A stretch of 64,000 nt of DNA from Corticium candelabrum (taxonomy: Eukaryota; Porifera; Homoscleromorpha; Homosclerophorida; Plakinidae), in NCBI RefSeq assembly GCF_963422355.1, contig NC_085098.1, positions 6,219,765 through 6,283,764 on the forward strand. Reading direction: 5' to 3'. The notes beneath the pieces were generated by a model that saw only the letters and a program-made list of their open reading frames with translations, made no database searches and was not told the origin of the DNA. A program made the translations under genes and the position numbers. Within the stretch, counting starts at the first letter, position 1, and each line of letters opens with the position of its first letter. Shown here piece after piece: positions 42,103-64,000 of the stretch.

Positions 42103-44617
42103 TTGTTTGTTTGTTTGTGTTATTTGTATTGGTAAGTGATTTTTGAACTAGCAAAAATGCCATGCAACTGCATTGGAGAAAGACAAATTGAAAGATGTAG
42201 CTGTAAAACATAAATCAGCTTTGTCAGATCTCTACTATGGCAAGAACAGACCGGACTTTAATAACATGAAAATGATTACAGTAAGAGGCAGTTTTTCATG
42301 GTAATTTACGTTGACAGTGACTGTGGTACATTTCAGACAGGCAGTGATGTTAGTTTGTATGTGGTGTCAGAGGATTTTTTGGATACATGGAGGAGATTTG
42401 TGAGGTCTGTCGTGTTTAGCAGTTTAATGGTGTGAAGCATTTATGTTTCTTTTGTTATGAGAAGGTATCCCTTACAAAATGAATGTCCACAAGTTATTGA
42501 CAATACAAGTTTGATATGCCCACATGGTGGTGTATTGGTTGACTTTGCAGAAGAATCATCACTTGATGAAAATGACAGGTATAGTTATGGTGGTTAGCCT
42601 GACAAATGACAAGTTAGACATACAGAACACTAAAAGTAAAAATATTATCCATGACGGTTCAGGTCAGTGGAATCACGGTTACAGCAAACTACAAGTTAAA
42701 ACTATATGCATGCAAATAGTAGTTGAAGATCAATTCTAATGAACAGCGCCTTGAATGGCACTGTCCATCATAAATCCTTTCTCTTCTGTTGATTGACTGA
42801 CTGACCAATTAGCTGACTTACAGACTGATGAATGGGTAAAGCGTAGGAGTAAGTGTTGTGACTGTAGATTTTGTGTTGTGACGGAAAGAGAATGGGACAT
42901 TCTCACGTCTCTCTGTACATCTCAGTCTCATGCAATTCTGCTGACTTGTGACGGCACAACGAGACAACCAGTCACAATTCCAGGTTGCTTAAGTTTTTTA
43001 AATTTTTATTTTATTTATTTCATTTATTTTATTTATTTTATTTATTTTATTTATTTTATTTATTTTATTTATTTTATTATGTGAGTAGAGAGCTGTTTGG
43101 CATGTGTTGCTGCTGACAAAGACGTCAGATCACGACTCTCTCAGATGTTTGACAATGAAGTTGTTTATGTTCGAAAAATTACTGATAAGCAGGCAATGGT
43201 ACTTCCAGACCCTGTAGAGAGTGAAAAGGTCTCATCTTGTCAAGAGAACTCTGAGAATGCCAGCTATCCTGTTTGTGTGATTGATGATAATGATGATGAT
43301 GATGACGGGGATGACATTGCATTGGAGGTGTGGAAAAATTCTGGAGTTTGGTAACGATTTTTAATTTTAGGCATTTGTGGTTTTTTAGATGCATCAGACA
43401 AAGAAAGCAAAGATTGATTATCCAGTTCGTCGAAGTACTAGGTCAGTCACTTGTTAGAAAACTTCTAGTGCTTCTTGCATGTTCGGCTAGCTGAGAATGC
43501 ATTTGCCATGTAGCATGTCAACATGGTCTGTTTTATGACATACTGATTTACTTGTGAGTTTGTAGAAGACATGTCACAAGAGGAGACCTCAAGATGAACG
43601 TCAGTTCACATAATACTTTACGAGAACTTAAATTGAAAGTATGCCACTACTTCCATTTCTGTTTTATGTTTGTCACATTGCTGTCTGCTGCCAGATAATG
43701 AATAAATTTTGTGTGGCACCATTTGACCAAACACTTAGTCTTAATGGGTGCCCACTGGAAGGAGACGATGCCACATTGGAAGGGTTGGGAGTACGGCCAG
43801 GTGACACAATCATGCTCAAGGTTTGATATGTGCAATTCTGTAATCATATGCGGTGATTGTAAAACATAATACAGTGCTTGGTTTACATGCATGTAAGGTA
43901 CATACCTAAACTGAGAGACAGATGACAAACAAACAAACAGAAGGGCAGACATAGAATGAAAACTAGGAGATAGAGAAATCAAGCGTATCTATACAGGCAG
44001 AAATACAGAACTGTAGCTATGCTGCACTAAGCGTGCAGACAATCTTGCAGACAGTGAGAGGACCTCAGGTCAGGGGTAGAGGATTTTATGATGGTAGATA
44101 GATGCACAACTTTCTGGCATAAAGGACAGACTTATTATGGTGTGTTTATGTGTTTTGTAGCATGCAACTTAGGGGGTTGCTAAATTGTGTGATGTCATGG
44201 TGTGTGGTTTACAGGAAGATGAAGTAGTTGAGGATGAGTCACTATTCCAAGTTTTACCAGGTGTGTCATTTTGTTCATAATATTGTATCACTTAATAACT
44301 AATGGAACAGCAATTGGCTAAATTAATTTTAACTAGAATATAAATAAAGGCAGTTTAATAGCCAGCATTGTTTTGTTCAAGTCACAAGGTGTTTTGTTAT
44401 ATACTGTACATGTGATCATATTCTTTACTATGGTCTGGTTTAGATAAAGTACATTCATTTATCAATGTATTGTGTAGTTATAACTTAAGTTGTTTTTGTT
44501 TTTAGCTTGTCCTGCTCCAGAGGAAGGTTTTAAAGGTAAAATTTCTTTGGATTCTTGAGTGCATATTAAGTAGTTGATTACTTGTAATGTATAGGGACTG
44601 GTCTAGTTGGTGTATAG
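31314..44617 (+). CDS. USP48: Ubiquitin carboxyl-terminal hydrolase 48
   Basis: USP48 is a nuclear cysteine deubiquitinase with DUSP domains and a C-terminal ubiquitin-like domain. The 31 exons keep phase and give 1,121 aa (human 1,035). First half: 31314-31450, 31521-31591, 31822-31871, 31967-32026, 32919-33235, 33460-33517, 33686-33745, 33842-33906, 33968-34076, 34135-34268, 35987-36072, 36488-36582, 36648-36735, 37257-37361, 37505-37608. The start MAPRNSDMGKKAW matches the human MAPRLQLEKAAW. The catalytic Cys is in GLQNLGATCYVN (C99), the His in GPSAHSGHYIAY (H405) and the acidic residue in WWKFDDKDV. Zinc-site cysteines are present (CDVCG, CAVC, CSQC). Exon 5 carries an acidic insert rich in LPEF and EVDD. 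Intron 10 contains a retroelement, intron 4 a MITE and intron 2 a TG tract. Confidence 0.96.
31615..31787. repeat. (TG)n microsatellite in USP48 intron 2
   Basis: About 170 bp of TG with a short CGCGCGCGTGCG interruption near 31664-31682. It fills most of the intron. Confidence 0.95.
32323..32754. mobile_element. MITE in USP48 intron 4
   Basis: A 432-bp element with inverted termini: left TACCGCATTCACACGAGCA, right its complement with one difference (TGCTCGTGTGAATGGGGTA). GC-rich internal repeats such as GGCTCGG and GGTTTGG and no transposase. TA or TAA borders both ends. No superfamily is assigned. Confidence 0.75.
34283..34332 (+). repeat. (GACA)n array, left border of retroelement copy 3
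   Basis: GACA-type units start 15 bp beyond the USP48 exon 10 donor and stop where the element sequence begins. Confidence 0.85.
34333..35843 (+). mobile_element. RLE-type non-LTR retrotransposon, family A copy 3 (longest)
   Basis: A 1.5-kb, 5'-truncated, decayed copy in USP48 intron 10. Pieces in order encode a region with LLQQACEVHDILTRSSF, WYQATLPICCGGFGLSPSA, AFVSSWAHSLRALPEHF, then a zinc-knuckle-like CCDCGKELDIQGYHVI whose last Cys is replaced. The endonuclease signature RSDILVFDPDSGADIELDVS follows, then IPLVFEHFAHWG and LQRCNAKVVSNKL. In-frame stops and frameshifts occur at about 34,825, 34,990, 35,275, 35,418 and 35,595. The 3' end AAATATATGTATTGAGAC runs into GACA units. The reverse transcriptase core is not included. 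Confidence 0.8.
35844..35890 (+). repeat. (GACA)n array, right border of retroelement copy 3
   Basis: GACG, GACA and GATA units directly after the element 3' tail, degenerating into GCAGGCAG. Confidence 0.85.
36814..37080 (+). repeat. Two GACA arrays enclosing a 150-bp segment in USP48 intron 13
   Basis: Arrays at about 36814-36855 and 37009-37080 flank a unique non-coding segment that ends GAAATACCTTTGACAG. The layout matches other GACA-bounded tails in this window, but no family-A coding sequence remains. Confidence 0.6.
42069..42119. repeat. (TCTG)n/(TTTG)n array in USP48 intron 20
   Basis: GACA-family repeat in the opposite polarity (TCTG on plus), grading into TTTG units. Confidence 0.9.
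43001..43079. repeat. (TTTATTTTA)n minisatellite in USP48 intron 24
   Basis: About eight copies of a 9-bp AT unit. The array ends a few bases before the exon 25 acceptor and may form part of its pyrimidine tract. Confidence 0.85.
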
Positions 44618-44869
44618 TCGAAGTGTTTGGCATTTGACTGAGAATGATGAAGAAAATGTAACTGTTGTATAGGCATTGTATTCACATATGATTTGCTATT
44701 GACTTGGTATATTGGGGTCAAGTCCATAGCTAGGTTTGTTGCTGATTATATTAGCTAGTGAATTAAAATGCTGGGATAGACAATTGGTTAGCATTCTATA
44801 GTATTGAATCTAGCGCTATGCAATAGGAAAATACTACACAGTAGGAGTCATACTAGAGTTCTTTATTCA

Positions 44870-45502
44870 TCAAGTAGTAGTTTCCGATGTCACCAGGCTT
44901 TCCAGTGCTGTGAACACCTGCTCCTTACTCATGTCTGTCAACTCCACCTTCCTCTCCTTTCCGAAATCTAAACACATTTGACCACACCATCATTAACAGG
45001 ACAATATATTTGCGTCTGATAGCCTGTGTGTGTCTGCCTGCCCTGAGTTATAGAATATAGATAATTAATTAATGCTGTAAAGTCCCATCTGTTGTCAGCT
45101 AAATAGTTTGCCTGTTTGTCTACATTTATCCATACCATATCTTGCGTACATGCGAGGTTGTATGCCACTGCATTCTCGTATTAGAATAGGAAATGTGGGA
45201 TTAAGCCTCTTGATATCAACATAGTGAGCTTCAATGAATTCCCTGCAAACTGTTTGATGAACCCTAGTAAGACCTCAACACTGAATAGCATCTCGACCTT
45301 GTTCCTTGGCTTGACACTGAAGTCTGGCATAAATGTATCCGTAATTCTCTCAAGTTTTTGGACAACGCCGACCTCCAAGACATCTTAACAATTCTGTATC
45401 CCGGATAACTTGCTGAGCATGCGCATCTCGGTCTGCTTCTTGAGGAGTTGAGGTGGGAGCCAATCCTTTGGAATCGCCGATTACTTGTCTTCTAGAAAAC
45501 AT
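44870..45502 (-). CDS. Hypothetical 75-aa protein, two exons
   Basis: I do not recognise this gene. Exon 1 is 45502-45373 and exon 2 is 44967-44870. The donor (GGAG|gtcggc) is weak, but its phase fits exon 2. The product starts [20 protein letters not shown], continues [20 protein letters not shown] and ends [14 protein letters not shown]. It is polar and mostly helical-looking, with no signal peptide, membrane segment or cysteine motif. A polyadenylation signal (AATAAA, at 44862-44867 in complement) immediately follows the stop, supporting a real transcript end. It is divergent from RPL31 with the starts 42 bp apart, a layout typical of housekeeping genes. It is tail-to-tail with USP48. Confidence 0.6.
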
Positions 45503-45544
45503 TTTCTTGTGAAATCTGAGGTCTTTGTCTTTGTTTTAGTAAGT
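45503..45544. promoter_or_regulatory. Compact bidirectional promoter of RPL31 and the 75-aa gene
   Basis: Only 42 bp separate the two start codons. The RPL31 side has a pyrimidine-rich CTTTGTCTTTGTTTT tract like the 5'-TOP start sites of ribosomal protein mRNAs. Where transcription starts cannot be read directly; transcripts may overlap. Confidence 0.5.
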
Positions 45545-48707
<3,163 letters not shown>

Positions 48708-49211
48708 TGGAGTTGCACAGACTGTTATTGCGTTGTCGTTTACTGTTTATACTGCGCCTTTGTGCTTCTATCGCGATAATAAAACAAGGAGTGGAACAGG
48801 TCGTGTGTGAGATTATCTATAACATTTATGTAGAGGGCAGGAGAATTCTAAATGTGTAGTAAGAAGAAGGAGAACGTGTGTACAGCTGTCTGTCTCTCTA
48901 TCTGTCTGTTTGCCTCTCTGCTCGCCCATTTGTCTGTCTGTTGGTGTGTCTGTGTTAGTGTTGATGTCTGCATGTGATGTAGTGACACGTGCGGTCTAAA
49001 ATTAAATATTAAATTTTAAAAAATTTAATTCTTGGTTTTACATTCTAGCCTTGTATACTCTAGTACTCGTTGTGGATACTATATACACCCTAACTGTAGA
49101 ACACATTTATATATTGTTTACGTAACATCCAACAAATTAGACGTCTCAATTATTAATTAATTAAAATGTGTGTAAAACAAAACACGTGGACATACGGGAC
49201 AATATACTAAA
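48708..49211. promoter_or_regulatory. RPL31 3' end to p110 promoter spacer
   Basis: About 500 bp with the RPL31 polyadenylation region at the left, a short imperfect (TCTG)n stretch at 48885-48945, then AT-rich DNA with TTAATTAATTAA near 49150. The p110 promoter must lie here. No further gene is seen. Confidence 0.45.
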
Positions 49212-63761
<14,550 letters not shown>

Positions 63762-64000
63762 TAGTCTTCACAAATTTACCTGCCTTGTAGTTTGTCACTG
63801 GTTTATTTCTATTTGTTTGGTCTGCTTTAGCTTCAATTTAAATTTTACAGGTTTAGCCTGAGTTAGTGATCCTATTTTTGTAGATTGGTATTCTATTTAT
63901 TAATCACTTGATTTGCTTGGCTGATTGCAGACTGTACTAGGTGGGTATTAAACAGGGGAACAGGGAAAACTCTGTCTAAACTAGGTACATTGGTTTGCTG

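Larger units (their letters stand above)
38947..44617 (+). other. USP48: USP48 DUSP and ubiquitin-like exons
   Basis: Second-half exons: 38947-39022, 40353-40470, 40760-40876, 41297-41670, 41915-42039, 42152-42280, 42337-42404, 42465-42578, 42868-42983, 43089-43327, 43389-43441, 43566-43638, 43695-43820, 44215-44260, 44506-44535, 44595-44617. DUSP signatures include WMSFDWLKNYFS, CKHGRDAR, SGFWVGKHSLRNWRKML, EVWSCLKEYFPDAPEFP and CPHGGVLV. The Ubl part reads NTLRELKLKIMNKFCVAPFD and GVRPGDTIMLK. The protein ends EEGFKGTGLVGV, like human EEGFKGTGLLGH. An aspartate run (DDNDDDDDGDD) lies in exon 43089-43327. Confidence 0.93.

Noticed and set aside
63901..64000. Next p110 exon near the right edge (ttgcag at about 63,931)
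   Set aside because: The downstream frame does not give the expected kinase sequence; the next exon must lie outside the window.

Overview
This is intron-rich animal nuclear DNA, not bacterial: conserved proteins are cut into many short exons joined by GT-AG introns, often only about 50 bases long. The gene set (a JADE PHD protein, GINS4, VPS36, a TDG glycosylase, a LYST BEACH protein, USP48, RPL31 and a class IA PI3-kinase) is pan-metazoan. The proteins align colinearly with their human counterparts but are quite divergent. With dense microsatellites, MITEs and several non-LTR families, this suggests an early-branching marine invertebrate such as a sponge; that placement is inference. Family assignments and comparisons with human proteins are from memory, not from a search.

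Layout: 1-2.9 kb, 5' half of a JADE-family gene (minus, running off the left edge). 3.96-4.65 kb, single-exon GINS4/SLD5 (plus). 5.13-8.50 kb, VPS36 (minus, 15 exons, 381 aa). 8.81-10.26 kb, TDG (minus, 7 exons, 213 aa). 10.36-30.60 kb, LYST-like gene (plus, about 50 exons, about 3,314 aa). 31.31-44.62 kb, USP48 (plus, 31 exons, 1,121 aa). 44.87-45.50 kb, an unidentified 75-aa gene (minus). 45.55-48.71 kb, RPL31 (plus, 3 exons, 123 aa). 49.21-63.74 kb and beyond, the p110 catalytic subunit of class IA PI3-kinase (plus, cut before the kinase core). The exon chains for VPS36, TDG, LYST, USP48, RPL31 and p110 were built by hand and keep phase throughout.

The neighbours do not form one pathway, as is usual in animals. 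Two pairs are divergent over very short spacers and probably share promoters: TDG/LYST (95 bp between start codons) and the 75-aa gene/RPL31 (42 bp).

The most unusual content is mobile DNA in the introns. At least four decayed fragments of one non-LTR retrotransposon family, with a CCHC motif and a restriction-like endonuclease signature, each begin and end against (GACA)n tetranucleotide arrays in the same polarity. Shorter segments that look like bare 3' tails of the family also sit between such arrays. This looks like a retroelement that inserts into, and is tailed by, a GACA microsatellite. A second retroelement of the same endonuclease class, four or five MITE families, a tRNA-derived SINE, a 1.6-kb nested inverted repeat and a 406-bp perfect (GT)n tract complete the repeat landscape.
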